Shown: piece after piece, positions 7,972-16,131 of the stretch
Layout of the letters: every line of letters begins with the position of its first letter
How positions within the stretch are numbered: the stretch's first letter is position 1
Source of the DNA: Candidatus Methanomicula labiotermitis
GTDB taxonomy: Archaea > Thermoplasmatota > Thermoplasmata > Methanomassiliicoccales > Methanomethylophilaceae
Direction of reading: 5' to 3'
Assembly (NCBI GenBank): GCA_009780575.1
Contig: WQZU01000013.1
Coordinates: 1-36,230, forward strand
DNA: 36,230 nt
Position numbers and translations under genes: made by a program
Notes under the pieces: generated by a model
Database searches by the model: none
What the model was told of the DNA's origin: nothing
The model's input: only the letters and a program-made list of their open reading frames with translations

Positions 7972-8030
7972 ACATCAATGGTATTGTTACCAAAGGCATA
8001 TATATCTTTGTTGACATCAATGGTAACAAT
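7972..8030. promoter_or_regulatory. Divergent promoter with operator-like repeats between abrB-like and recombinase genes
   Basis: ACATCAATGGTA occurs at 7972-7983 and again, in the same orientation, at 8014-8025. ATTGTTACC at 7983-7991 is the inverse of GGTAACAAT at 8022-8030. A TATA-like run lies between them. Nested direct and inverted repeats around a promoter suggest a dimeric or multimeric regulator, with the adjacent AbrB-like protein the obvious candidate. That link is inference. Confidence 0.5.
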
Positions 8031-8139
8031 GGTAATAGAATATACCAGAAACAAAGAGGCAAGAGAATGAACAACAACCCAACAGCAGGGGCCGGAGGAG
8101 CGTTAAATGATGTTCTGACGGACGAAGGAGGAGGTGAGT

Positions 8140-9084
8140 ATGTCGAAATTCCCTCAGTCCCCTAAGGCAACAGTGGAGAAGATGCGTACCGATCTCACTA
8201 AAGAGAGCGTACTGTCCGCGCGTTCTGTTCAGAGCTACTGTCAGTGCACCAGCACCATGATAGATCTTCTGACAGCGAACAACCGTAACGACATGCCTTG
8301 GAAGATAGACGCATCCGATATCAAGTTCTTACTCGATAAATTCACGGAGAAGGGATTCACGGTCAGTACGCGAAGAGGATACATGGCCGCTATACGGAAG
8401 TGGACAACCCATTATGGAAACAATATCGTCAAAGATATGAAGATCCGGTGGCCCGCCGACATGCGCCCGAATGCCGATTGGCTGACGACGCACCAGGCGG
8501 AGAAGCTCATAACGTTACCTAAGAGCCCTATGCAGGAACTCATCGTTCATTGTGAACTGTGTCTCGGCATGAGACGCATTGAAGTGTTACGGTTAAAGCC
8601 GAACAGCTTCAGCGGAACATACGTTGACGTTCTTGGTAAAGGGATGCAGGGCGGCAAGCCGCGTCGCGTTCCATATCACCGCGACACGGAAAACGTACTG
8701 CGCAGATACGTGAACTATCGGGATGCCCTGATCAATCTCGCAAGATCACAGTTCCCGGTGTCAACGAAGGTTCCGGAAACGTTACTGATGTGGTCCCGCG
8801 GAAATCGTCTCTATGAGTATTCGAAAAAGGGAGTGAGCATAGACGCTCAGCTGAAGAGTCTCGGACCGGACATCGGTTATCGGGACATCTCGAACCACAC
8901 TCTGCGGAGGACGTTCGGCAGAGAGATGTATCGTTCATTGTCTAAGGAGAGCGGCGATCTCTGCCTTCCGGTGATAGCGAAGATAATGGGTCACGACTCC
9001 CTCGAACAGTGCATGAAATACCTCGGCCTTGACATGGACGACATGACCCGTGCAATGAACAAATTCGCCCTGGGAATGGGCTGA
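8140..9084 (+). CDS. Tyrosine recombinase / integrase
   Basis: The protein has 314 residues, with an N-terminal SAM-like core-binding domain (about 10-100) and a catalytic domain. The catalytic set is visible: R145 (GMRR), H253 and R256 (HTLRR), H285 (MGHDS) and the nucleophile Y294 (MKYLG). A candidate lysine lies in the GKGMQGGKPR hairpin. ATG 8140 follows a strong AAGGAGGAGG; an in-frame GTG at 8134 sits inside that site. The gene ends about 150 bp from the 3' end of a tRNA-Pro gene, the classic position of an integrase next to its attachment site. It could also be a XerA-type enzyme, but the accessory neighbourhood favours an element integrase. Confidence 0.88.
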   Translation: MSKFPQSPKATVEKMRTDLTKESVLSARSVQSYCQCTSTMIDLLTANNRNDMPWKIDASDIKFLLDKFTEKGFTVSTRRGYMAAIRKWTTHYGNNIVKDMKIRWPADMRPNADWLTTHQAEKLITLPKSPMQELIVHCELCLGMRRIEVLRLKPNSFSGTYVDVLGKGMQGGKPRRVPYHRDTENVLRRYVNYRDALINLARSQFPVSTKVPETLLMWSRGNRLYEYSKKGVSIDAQLKSLGPDIGYRDISNHTLRRTFGREMYRSLSKESGDLCLPVIAKIMGHDSLEQCMKYLGLDMDDMTRAMNKFALGMG

Positions 9085-9237
9085 AAAACATGAAAAGAGA
9101 AGGGAATTTTATCGAAACGCATCAAGCTGTCCGCAAGCCGGGTCAGCCAGTGCGCGAGCAATGGGTCTATCACTTTGGACCCAAACCCCGTATTAACGCT
9201 TCAAACGGTCTAAAAATCACATCAGCCAGTATAGTAG

Positions 9238-9313
9238 TGGTGGGTCTATCCGGATTTGAACCGGAGTCAGTGGCTCCCAAAGCCACAAGTATGCCAGGCT
9301 AACCCATAGACCC
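9238..9313 (-). tRNA. tRNA-Pro (anticodon TGG), CCA encoded
   Basis: The minus strand folds into a cloverleaf. Its acceptor stem is GGGTCTA/TAGACCC, the discriminator is A, and CCA is encoded at 9240-9238. The anticodon arm is GTGGC-TTTGGGA-GCCAC with TGG at positions 34-36. The T-arm is CCGG-TTCAAAT-CCGG. No intron is needed. A TATA-like ATTATAATAA on the minus strand, at about 9335-9347, is correctly placed upstream. The 3' end faces the integrase gene. Confidence 0.92.
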
Positions 9314-9352
9314 TTTGTCCGAGGATGCGGATTCCGTTATTATAATTTCGCA

Positions 9353-9907
9353 TCATCTGATCATTTTTTCAATTTCTTTCACAAGGAGTTTGACGGCGTT
9401 ACCTCGGTGCGATATATTGTTCTTCTCGCTCAGCGGCATCTCAGCGAGCGACCTTTTCCCGTCGTGGCTGAATATCGGATCGTATCCGAAACCTTCCGCT
9501 CCCGCTTCCTTTTCTAAAATGACGCCGTCGCATTTACCGGTGACCATGATATCCTTTCCGCTTATGTTGCATCCTATGCAGCACAGGAAAACTGCTTTTC
9601 TATCACTTACATTTTCCATAAGTTTTAGGATACCTGCATTTCCTATCGTTTCTTGGACGTAAGCCGAGTAAACGCCGGGAAACCCGTTCAGCGAATCAAC
9701 GAACATTCCGGAATCGTCTATTATGAAATCCGATATTCCGGACGCTTTCAGATGATCCATCCCTTTCCTCACGATTTCTTCAGGATCGGAAGATTGTATC
9801 TCATCGTATTGTATCTTCACCGGATCGGCGGTAATCGAGAACGACGACAGCGCTTCTCTGTATTCGTTAACCTTTCCGGAGTTGGAGGTTATTACTTTCA
9901 ACCTCAT
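9353..9907 (-). CDS. rdgB: XTP/dITP pyrophosphatase (RdgB/HAM1 family)
   Basis: This enzyme hydrolyses non-canonical purine triphosphates (XTP, dITP, ITP) to monophosphates and so keeps deaminated bases out of DNA and RNA. The 184 residues show the family landmarks in order: TSNSGKVNEY (7-16), DDSGMFVDSLNGFPGVYSA, GFGYDPIF, and the C-terminal EMPLSEKNNISHRGNA. The length is typical of archaeal members. The start ATG overlaps the stop of the Bud32 gene (ATGA), so the two are cotranscribed and probably translationally coupled. Confidence 0.94.
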   Translation of the reverse strand: MRLKVITSNSGKVNEYREALSSFSITADPVKIQYDEIQSSDPEEIVRKGMDHLKASGISDFIIDDSGMFVDSLNGFPGVYSAYVQETIGNAGILKLMENVSDRKAVFLCCIGCNISGKDIMVTGKCDGVILEKEAGAEGFGYDPIFSHDGKRSLAEMPLSEKNNISHRGNAVKLLVKEIEKMIR

Positions 9908-10530
9908 GTGTAGCGCCCTCTTCCCCTTATCTCGTCAACGCGTTTGAGCACGGCGTCCGCATCATTCATATTCTTCACATATGAGTCAATTATCACATCC
10001 ATACCTGCGTCAAGGTCCGAGTGGGCAGATGTGAACGCCCTCTGCATCAGATGTATATCAACACCAAGATCCTCTATCTCCGCCAAGGTGCTCCCCATGG
10101 AAAGGTCAATGAGACAAATCTCGCCGTCGGGCATGAGTATCATGTTGGATGTTGTAAGATCGCCGTGCGAGATCCTTCCGTTGTGCAGTCTGGATATTGC
10201 GACGCCGATCTTCTTACAAAGTTCGTTTGCCGCCGACGGTTCGTTGTCCAGCATGTCCTTGATCTTCCGGCCGTCTATGTGTTCCATGGTTATGCTGCAT
10301 TCATTGATGTCAATGTCATATATCACCGGCGTCCTGACACCCGCTTTTCGGGATTCGGCCATTATGCGCGCCTCGTTCTTTGTTCTCGTCGATCTGAGAT
10401 ACGTGTCCAATTCCGGATCCCTGTATCTCTTCGGGCTCCGCATCTTCACAACGGCGTTCCGCCCGAGGTATTCGGTCTTGTGAACGGTCGCCTCGGCGCC
10501 GCATCCCAATATTTCATTTTCATTGTACAT
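9904..10530 (-). CDS. bud32: KEOPS complex kinase/ATPase Bud32
   Basis: This small RIO-like kinase (208 residues) is the Bud32 subunit of KEOPS, which makes t6A37 on ANN-decoding tRNAs. Motifs are GCGAEA (9-14), the lysine in AVVKMR, ARIMAESRKAGVRTP, HGDLTTSNMI (catalytic loop) and LIDLSMG in place of DFG. The C-terminal RGRGRYT resembles the basic tail that ends Bud32 proteins. ATG 10530 was preferred to one six codons upstream because the family starts close to the glycine loop; AT-rich TATA-like sequence lies just upstream (about 10552-10565). Many archaea fuse Bud32 to Kae1, but here it is a separate gene cotranscribed with rdgB. Confidence 0.93.
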   Translation of the reverse strand: MYNENEILGCGAEATVHKTEYLGRNAVVKMRSPKRYRDPELDTYLRSTRTKNEARIMAESRKAGVRTPVIYDIDINECSITMEHIDGRKIKDMLDNEPSAANELCKKIGVAISRLHNGRISHGDLTTSNMILMPDGEICLIDLSMGSTLAEIEDLGVDIHLMQRAFTSAHSDLDAGMDVIIDSYVKNMNDADAVLKRVDEIRGRGRYT

Positions 10531-10620
10531 GATACGACCATGGAACAAGATTACTAAATATTTATTACCGCAACCATATTGTATTTAACAAGCATATTGC
10601 CATTATATGGGGTATTGGAA

Positions 10621-11298
10621 ATGAAATACACGATAACGGGGTCCAATCTGCAGTTCGCCAACATAGAATTGGGACCGGAAGATGAATTCTATTCACAGGC
10701 CGGCGCCATGAAATACATGACCGGGAACATGACCATGGAAGCCGTCGCCAAAGGAGGCATAAAGAAAAGTCTGGGAAGGCTGTTCATGGGCGAATCGCTC
10801 TTTTTGGTGAAATATACGGTCAACGGAGGAAGGGGCATCGTCGGCCTGGGAGGAGATGCGCCCGGGAAGATACTCGATCTGAACATAAGCGAAGGCACAT
10901 GGATCGCTCAGAAGACGGCGTATCTGGGCGCGGAAGGAGGCGTGAACCTTGAAGTGGCGTTCCAAAGAAAACTGGGCTCGGCATTGTTCGGCGGAGAAGG
11001 ATTCATACTGCAGAAGCTCAGCGGTAAAGGTATAGCATTCCTTGAGGCGTGCGGAGATCTTATACTCGTTGACCTCAAACCCGGCGAGATGTACAAGGTT
11101 TCCACATCCAACGCGGTCGCCTGGCAGGATTCCGTGAAATTCGATATAACGTCCGCGGGAAGCATAAAGACGGCGCTGTTCGGCGGAGAAGGATTGTTCG
11201 TTACAACTCTCACAGGTCCGGGGAAGATCGTGATACAATCAATGACATTGAGAGAACTGGCAGGATCGCTTTTACCGTTCATGCCTTCGAGGAGCTGA
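10621..11298 (+). CDS. AIM24 / DUF124 family protein
   Basis: This 225-residue protein is rich in beta strands and glycine, with the repeated phrases LFMGESLFLVKYT, LFGGEGFILQKLSG and LFGGEGLFVTTLTGPG that mark the AIM24 (formerly DUF124) family. These proteins form a tandem-duplicated beta fold. Yeast Aim24 is mitochondrial; archaeal and bacterial roles are unknown. The start was set at ATG 10621, since the frame upstream crosses the AT-rich promoter region. A small membrane-protein gene follows after only 4 bp, so the two form an operon. It diverges from the Bud32 gene. Confidence 0.88.
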   Translation: MKYTITGSNLQFANIELGPEDEFYSQAGAMKYMTGNMTMEAVAKGGIKKSLGRLFMGESLFLVKYTVNGGRGIVGLGGDAPGKILDLNISEGTWIAQKTAYLGAEGGVNLEVAFQRKLGSALFGGEGFILQKLSGKGIAFLEACGDLILVDLKPGEMYKVSTSNAVAWQDSVKFDITSAGSIKTALFGGEGLFVTTLTGPGKIVIQSMTLRELAGSLLPFMPSRS

Positions 11299-11302
11299 TA
11301 CC

Positions 11303-11620
11303 ATGGAAGAATCAAATCTTAAAAGAAAATCAGTGATGACAAAAGGAGTGCCGCTCCTTTTCATCGGAGTTGCGGCGATCGTAGCGGTAATAGTCTACAT
11401 AAGCCTCAATCCGGAGATACTGAGAGACCTGGCGTGGATCGCTATGATAGTGATCGTTGCAATAGTTGCGATCGCCGTCATACTGTTTGCGGTCATGACG
11501 ATATTGGCGATCCCGTTCTATTTCCGCAAAGGTGAGCAATATCAGGAAGGTGTTTCTTACAATCTGAAGGATGTGAAACCCGTAAAGGATACATCCGACC
11601 GCGAAAAGGAAGAAGAATGA
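11303..11620 (+). CDS. Small membrane protein with two predicted transmembrane helices
   Basis: The 105 residues comprise a short basic N-terminus (LKRKSVMTK), two strongly hydrophobic helices (about 14-33 and 42-72) and a charged cytosolic-looking tail ending in SDREKEEE. GAGGAG lies just before the ATG. It follows the AIM24-like gene by 4 bp and is probably cotranscribed, so it may anchor or partner with that protein at the membrane. I do not recognise a named family. Confidence 0.75.
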   Translation: MEESNLKRKSVMTKGVPLLFIGVAAIVAVIVYISLNPEILRDLAWIAMIVIVAIVAIAVILFAVMTILAIPFYFRKGEQYQEGVSYNLKDVKPVKDTSDREKEEE

Positions 11621-11664
11621 CAAACCTTTTTCAACATCTTTCCCTTTATTTATGATGTGGTACC

Positions 11665-12321
11665 GTGAAACGCATACCTCTCATGTGTCCGTCCATCGAC
11701 AATCTTTTAGGCGGCGGCATCGAGAACGGAAGCGTTACGCTGCTCTACGGTGAAGCGGGAACGGGAAAGACGAACATATGTTTACAGTTGGCGTACAATG
11801 TTGCGAGATCCGGGAAAAAGGTTGCGTACATTGACACCGAAGGCCTGTCGGCGGAAAGGATAGGGCAGATATTCGCCGATGAATCATACACTAAGGACAT
11901 TCTGATATTTTCGGCGCATAATTTCGATGAACAAAGTTATGGGATAACGCAAGCTGCAAGGCAGGCGGAATCCGCCGACGCGGTCGGCCTGATAATCGTT
12001 GATTCGATGACCATGTTCTATCGCCTGAGATCGGACGACAGTTCCGTCCGCAACGAACTGACGAGGCAGACCGAGATACTGCTGAACGCTGCAAGAAAGA
12101 ATAACGTCGCCGTTCTGATAACATCGCAAGTATACACCAACATCGGAACCGGAGCGTTCGAGTTCCTCGGCGGGCACGTGATAAACCACAACGCAAAAAC
12201 AATAATAAGAGTTGAAAAAAGAGGCAGCGGAAAACGCGCCGCCGTTATAGTGAAGCACCGCAGCCTTCCCGAAGGAAGGTCTGCGCTTTACCGCATAGTG
12301 CAGACCGGGATAGAAGATTAA
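11665..12321 (+). CDS. radB: RadB, RadA/Rad51 paralogue
   Basis: This 218-residue single-domain RecA-fold protein lacks the N-terminal HhH domain of RadA, which is diagnostic of RadB. It opens with IPLMCPSIDNLLGGGIENGS, then Walker A YGEAGTGKTN (about 29-38), a central AYIDTEGL, Walker B GLIIVDSMT and VLITSQVY. It acts as an accessory factor in homologous recombination in euryarchaea. The start is GTG 11665, because the family begins only a few residues before the CPSIDNLLGG motif. Its stop overlaps the stop of the convergent prenyl synthase gene. Confidence 0.94.
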   Translation: MKRIPLMCPSIDNLLGGGIENGSVTLLYGEAGTGKTNICLQLAYNVARSGKKVAYIDTEGLSAERIGQIFADESYTKDILIFSAHNFDEQSYGITQAARQAESADAVGLIIVDSMTMFYRLRSDDSSVRNELTRQTEILLNAARKNNVAVLITSQVYTNIGTGAFEFLGGHVINHNAKTIIRVEKRGSGKRAAVIVKHRSLPEGRSALYRIVQTGIED

Positions 12322-13307
12322 ACGTCCCTTTTCATGGCATATTCGGCTAAAGCGATCATAAAATCCTTGTCCTCTCCCGGCCCCAGACAACTTAGTTTTT
12401 CGATCGCGCGCTTAGTGTAACCTTCAGCCATACTGATCGCGAATTCTATGCTTCCCGTATCTTCCATGATCTTTCTTACTTTTCCGATGTCGTCTTCGGA
12501 TGCACCCGATTTACCGAGTATTGAGCGGAATTCTTTCATGATCTCCGGATCATTGATATTTTTCAGCGCATGCGTTACCATCACGGTACTCTTTCCTTTG
12601 CGTATGTCGTTTCCGACGGATTTTCCGAGTTTGACGGGATCGCCCACGAGTCCGAGCACGTCATCGAACATCTGGAACGCGACACCGAGCAGCATCGCAT
12701 ATTCGTGCACCGCATTTACTGTATCCTTACTGGCACCGCCCACCAGGGCACCGCCTGCGGCGCCCGCCGCGAACAGGACACTCGTCTTCAGCCTGATGGT
12801 CTCAATGTATTCATCCATGGTGACCTCTTCGCCGTTCTCGTTGTTCACGTCCATCTGCTGACCGCGCGCAAGGTCCCATACGGCTCTCGTCACTACTTTG
12901 AGAACCTCGCGCATCACGTTATCCGGAACATCCAGATGGGCGATCACTTCGAACGCCTTCGCAAATAACGCATCGCCGGCGAGTATGGCGGTCGGTCCGC
13001 CGTATTTCATGTGGATCGTGTCCATACCTCTTCTCTTCTCATCGCCGTCCATGTAGTCGTCGTGTATCAGCGTGAAATTGTGGATATATTCAATGGCGAC
13101 TGCCAAGGGCATCGCTTTCTTTTTATCTCCGTTGACGGCGCCGGCGGCCGCAAGCACCATCGCCGGCCTCATTCTTTTCCCGCCGGCCCGCGGATATTGC
13201 ACGGTGGCGGCCATCAGGTTGTCCGGTTTCTCAGGAGGAAGGAACGCATCCATCGGCCCGTTCAGTTCTTCGGAGTATTTCGCAAGTATCTTCTTAACAT
13301 CGATCAT
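12318..13307 (-). CDS. idsA: Short-chain isoprenyl diphosphate synthase (GGPP/FPP synthase)
   Basis: This 329-residue trans-prenyltransferase condenses IPP with allylic diphosphates to make the C15-C20 chains of archaeal ether lipids. Visible motifs are GGKRMRP (43-48), the first aspartate-rich motif DDYMD (83-87), RGQQMD, and the second motif FDDVLG. ATG 13307 overlaps the stop of the isomerase gene (ATGA), so it is the third gene of a tightly coupled IPK-IDI2-synthase operon. The product length (C15 or C20) depends on residues before the first motif and cannot be settled by eye; GGPP is expected in archaea. Confidence 0.93.
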   Translation of the reverse strand: MIDVKKILAKYSEELNGPMDAFLPPEKPDNLMAATVQYPRAGGKRMRPAMVLAAAGAVNGDKKKAMPLAVAIEYIHNFTLIHDDYMDGDEKRRGMDTIHMKYGGPTAILAGDALFAKAFEVIAHLDVPDNVMREVLKVVTRAVWDLARGQQMDVNNENGEEVTMDEYIETIRLKTSVLFAAGAAGGALVGGASKDTVNAVHEYAMLLGVAFQMFDDVLGLVGDPVKLGKSVGNDIRKGKSTVMVTHALKNINDPEIMKEFRSILGKSGASEDDIGKVRKIMEDTGSIEFAISMAEGYTKRAIEKLSCLGPGEDKDFMIALAEYAMKRDV

Positions 13308-14356
13308 ATCTGATCCATCCATTCTTTTGTTCTTCCGAGTATGATTCGGTCTGCTTTCGAAAGCTCTCGAATGTTCTCGGAACCGGTAAGCATCATCGCC
13401 GTTCTGAGACCCTCGCGTATGGCGATCAGTCTGTTCTTAACGGCGTCGGACGATTCCAGCGCATCCAGGAGCAGCAGGTTGGCAGCGCCGGCGCAGCATG
13501 CGCCCAATGCGATCGAGTTGGCAACATGCAATCCGTCCAATATGCCGCCGCTGGAAATGATCGGAATGCCGTTTCCGGCGGACATGAGCGAAACGGGCGC
13601 TGGTATCCCCCAGTCGAAGAACGCCTCGCCCACTTCCGCCATCATAAGATCGTCTTTACGGAAGGCCCTGTGCATCTCGACCGCCGAGAAGCTCGTTCCT
13701 CCCATTCCCGCTATGTCTATCGCCTTTATCCCGATCCCGCTCAATCTCTTCGCTGTTTTTGAAGATATGCCGGCGCCGGTCTCCTTGACCATGATCGGGT
13801 ATTTCCGGGCAAGACCGCGTATCGCATCGAAACAGCCGCGCCCGTTGGTATCGCCTTCCGGCTGGATCATCTCCTGCAGGAAGTTCAGATGGATCGCCAT
13901 GACATCCGCCGATATGAGGTCCATCGCGGAACCGATCATGTCGTCGGTGAATGCTTTCTTCTTCCTTTGCGCGACAAGCTGCGGCGCACCTATGTTGCCG
14001 ATAACAAGCGGAACATCATATTCTTTCACAACGGAGTAACTTTTCTCATCGATCTTCTCGACGGCCGCTCTCTGGCTGCCGATGCCCATACCGACCCTCA
14101 GCTCAGCGCAGGCTTCCGCAATGTTCGCATTTATCCTCTCAGCGCCGTCGAACCCTCCGGTTATCGCGGTCACAATGAACGGAAAATCCAATTTTTTTCC
14201 GAGGACCGTTGCGCTTAGGTCTATGTCATCCGCGCTCAGTTCGGGAAGCGCCTCGTGTATGAGGCGTATGTCATCCCAATAGGAGTATCCCGGGGCCACA
14301 TCCTCGTTTACGCATATCTCGATGTGTTCCGCCTTCCTTTCTTTCATGATCGTCAT
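13304..14356 (-). CDS. fni: Type 2 isopentenyl-diphosphate delta-isomerase (FMN-dependent)
   Basis: This enzyme interconverts IPP and DMAPP using reduced FMN. The 350 residues include RKAEHIEIC near the N-terminus, the TAITGG motif, GIGSQRAA, NIGAPQL, HLNFLQE, VKETGAGIS, IDIAGMGGTSF and ISSGGI, all in TIM-barrel order for the family. ATG 14356 lies one base after the kinase stop codon and has a suitable GAGG upstream. The downstream stop overlaps the synthase start. It belongs to an isoprenoid operon with isopentenyl phosphate kinase. Confidence 0.95.
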   Translation of the reverse strand: MTIMKERKAEHIEICVNEDVAPGYSYWDDIRLIHEALPELSADDIDLSATVLGKKLDFPFIVTAITGGFDGAERINANIAEACAELRVGMGIGSQRAAVEKIDEKSYSVVKEYDVPLVIGNIGAPQLVAQRKKKAFTDDMIGSAMDLISADVMAIHLNFLQEMIQPEGDTNGRGCFDAIRGLARKYPIMVKETGAGISSKTAKRLSGIGIKAIDIAGMGGTSFSAVEMHRAFRKDDLMMAEVGEAFFDWGIPAPVSLMSAGNGIPIISSGGILDGLHVANSIALGACCAGAANLLLLDALESSDAVKNRLIAIREGLRTAMMLTGSENIRELSKADRIILGRTKEWMDQI

Positions 14357-14357
14357 C

Positions 14358-15128
14358 TCATTTCCTCGCTCTTGTGCATTTCACATCCTTGCCTTTAAGC
14401 AAGGACAGCAACCGTCCGTCCTCCGTACCGTTAACGAGTATACAATCCCTGCCGTCGGAACACATGTCGAGCATCGCTCTCATTTTTGCGCGCACTCCGC
14501 CGGTCACGTCGGCAACCGTTGTCTCCGTGGGTATACCGCTGAGTATGTTTTCGTTAACATCCGAAATGAATTTTGCGTCGTTCGCCGTTTTCGGGTCTCT
14601 GTCGTAAAGTCCGTCTATGTCCGAAACGAAGACCGCCTTTTCCGGTGAGAAAAGATCCGCAAGAGACATCATCACGGAATCTCCGGAGCATATCCCGAAT
14701 CCTTTCCTGCGGTCAAGCACAACATCACCGAACATTACCGGAACGATGCCCAGTTCCACGTATCTGCTGATAACTTCTGTATCGTTAATAATCAGTTTGC
14801 CGTCATCCATGACGAAGCAGGACCCGGTGGGCACCGAGACCGACGGGATCCCGGCTTCTATAAGTTCAGATACGACCATGTTATTGAGTTCCCTGACATC
14901 TCTGGAGACAATTGCCAAGGCGTTGATCTGATCGTTTCGCAGATGTCCCTCATGAAGTTCAGAACGTTTCGCGAGAACATGTCCGAACGAACCGGCGCCG
15001 TGGACGATCATCACGCTCTTTCCGGATTCCTTTATTTCTCGGCACAGTCTTGAGACAACGTCCTTCCTGAATCGTTTGTATTCAGATTTATCCGTTATCA
15101 CACTGCCGCCGAGTTTGATAAGTATCAT
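14358..15128 (-). CDS. ipk: Isopentenyl phosphate kinase
   Basis: This amino-acid-kinase-fold enzyme phosphorylates isopentenyl phosphate to IPP, the last step of archaeal mevalonate pathway variants. The 256 residues begin MILIKLGGSVITDKS and contain the signature HGAGSFGH, whose histidine orients the substrate phosphate in IPK. They also contain the nucleotide-binding region FVSDIDGLYDRDP and DVTGGVRAKM. The start is ATG 15128, since the strand-forming MILIKLGGS opens the family. It is first in the operon with type 2 isomerase and prenyl synthase, which puts supply, isomerisation and elongation of C5 units under one promoter. Confidence 0.94.
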   Translation of the reverse strand: MILIKLGGSVITDKSEYKRFRKDVVSRLCREIKESGKSVMIVHGAGSFGHVLAKRSELHEGHLRNDQINALAIVSRDVRELNNMVVSELIEAGIPSVSVPTGSCFVMDDGKLIINDTEVISRYVELGIVPVMFGDVVLDRRKGFGICSGDSVMMSLADLFSPEKAVFVSDIDGLYDRDPKTANDAKFISDVNENILSGIPTETTVADVTGGVRAKMRAMLDMCSDGRDCILVNGTEDGRLLSLLKGKDVKCTRARK

Positions 15129-15222
15129 CGCACGCCCATTGTCGTTGCGATACAAATAATTGTCTTAATCGCACGCAGGTGCACAACATACACGTTAACG
15201 TATTAACAAATAAGATGAAAAA

Positions 15223-15348
15223 GTGGTTGACAGCGTTTCCATGTTCCCGTACGCTCGCGCAATACAGTACAGACAGAGACGCAGGCGGACTTTACTGCCG
15301 GGTTCGGAATGGGACCGGGTGTTACCCCGCCGCTATGGCCGTCATACC
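15223..15348 (-). rRNA. rrf: 5S ribosomal RNA, stand-alone gene
   Basis: The minus strand carries the conserved 5S core: CGGCCATAGCGGCGGGG, ACACCCGGTCCCATTCCGAA, then AAAGTCCGCCTGCG and the loop-E/helix-IV region GCGCGAGCGTACGGG. The ends GGTATGAC and GTCAACC can pair as helix I with one bulged base, so the exact ends are good to a few bases. A T-rich run (CTTTTTCATCTT) follows the 3' end on the minus strand. No 16S, 23S or tRNA is adjacent; unlinked rRNA genes are known in Thermoplasmatales-related archaea. Confidence 0.93.
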
Positions 15349-15370
15349 AGAACGTGGGATACAAGGCAAC

Positions 15371-15378
15371 TATATAAC
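15371..15378 (-). promoter_or_regulatory. TATA box of the 5S rRNA gene
   Basis: The minus strand reads GTTATATAG, centred about 26 bases upstream of the predicted 5S 5' end, which is the standard archaeal spacing. Confidence 0.55.
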
Positions 15379-15528
15379 ACTTATCGTAGACCTGCAGTCT
15401 GCGGCTCCGGCCGCCTATGAAATGAGGATCGTTCTATTTATCTGTGTTCAAGACGTTGTAGCATTCTCACCACACACGTGCCGTATGACAAACGGACGAT
15501 GTTAATCTATTATGAGCGCGATCGCACA

Positions 15529-16041
15529 ATGATGACGGACCTGCGCTTCCCCGGAGACGGATATAAATTGAGAAAGGCCGAAAACGATGACGCATCGTTC
15601 GTAGCGGACTGCATGAGGGAAAGCATCCTTCTTTCCGTGCCTGATGAGGAAGCGGAACAATCCGGTCTTTGGATCGATGACATACTTAACGCGGCGTTGG
15701 CCGCCGGAAAAGAGATGCGTTCCGAGACGTTCATCCTTGAAAATGATTCAAAGGAAAGGAAAGGGATGTTGTGGATGGGTATGTCCAAAGATCAGTTCAC
15801 ATGCGAGGAGACCGGTTATCTCCTTGGTCTTTTTGTGAAGGAAGAATTGCGCGGAAAGGGGTTGGGCAAAGGACTCATCGAATGCGCGGAGGACTGGTGC
15901 CGGAAAAATGATACGTTTCTGCTGACACTGAACACAGGTTCCGCGAATTTCCCCGCAAAGAAGTTCTATGAATGTCTTGGATACAAAGAAAGAAGCGTTG
16001 TCATGCGCAAACGCCTCATTGATGACCGCACGCGGAAGTAG
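15529..16041 (+). CDS. GNAT-family N-acetyltransferase
   Basis: This 170-residue protein has the GNAT fold: an N-terminal strand-helix (YKLRKAENDDASFVADCM), the core strand YLLGLFVKEELRGKGLGKGL with the acetyl-CoA pyrophosphate-binding RGKGLGKG, and the late ANFPAKKFYECLGYKE motif. The substrate is unknown. The start is one of two adjacent ATGs (15529, 15532); longer starts back to 15478 are possible. It ends in TAG at 16039-16041, one of only two intact genes in this window to do so. The frame stays open for 30 codons after that TAG, straight into mtbC (see findings). Confidence 0.87.
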   Translation: MMTDLRFPGDGYKLRKAENDDASFVADCMRESILLSVPDEEAEQSGLWIDDILNAALAAGKEMRSETFILENDSKERKGMLWMGMSKDQFTCEETGYLLGLFVKEELRGKGLGKGLIECAEDWCRKNDTFLLTLNTGSANFPAKKFYECLGYKERSVVMRKRLIDDRTRK

Positions 16042-16131
16042 TTCCACGCATCCGAAATCGTATATTCCGGAAATTTACAAGCAATAATATTAAGTTCCGC
16101 AATTATATTATCCTTTCGGAGGGGGAGGAAA

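Noticed and set aside
8067-8165. A 32-codon ORF (MNNNPTAGAGG...) overlapping the recombinase start
   Set aside because: Low-complexity sequence, no ribosome site of its own, and it runs into the recombinase in another frame. It is more likely leader DNA.
9090-9302. Plus-strand ORF of 70 codons after the recombinase
   Set aside because: Its last third is the antisense of tRNA-Pro, and the rest has no recognisable family features.
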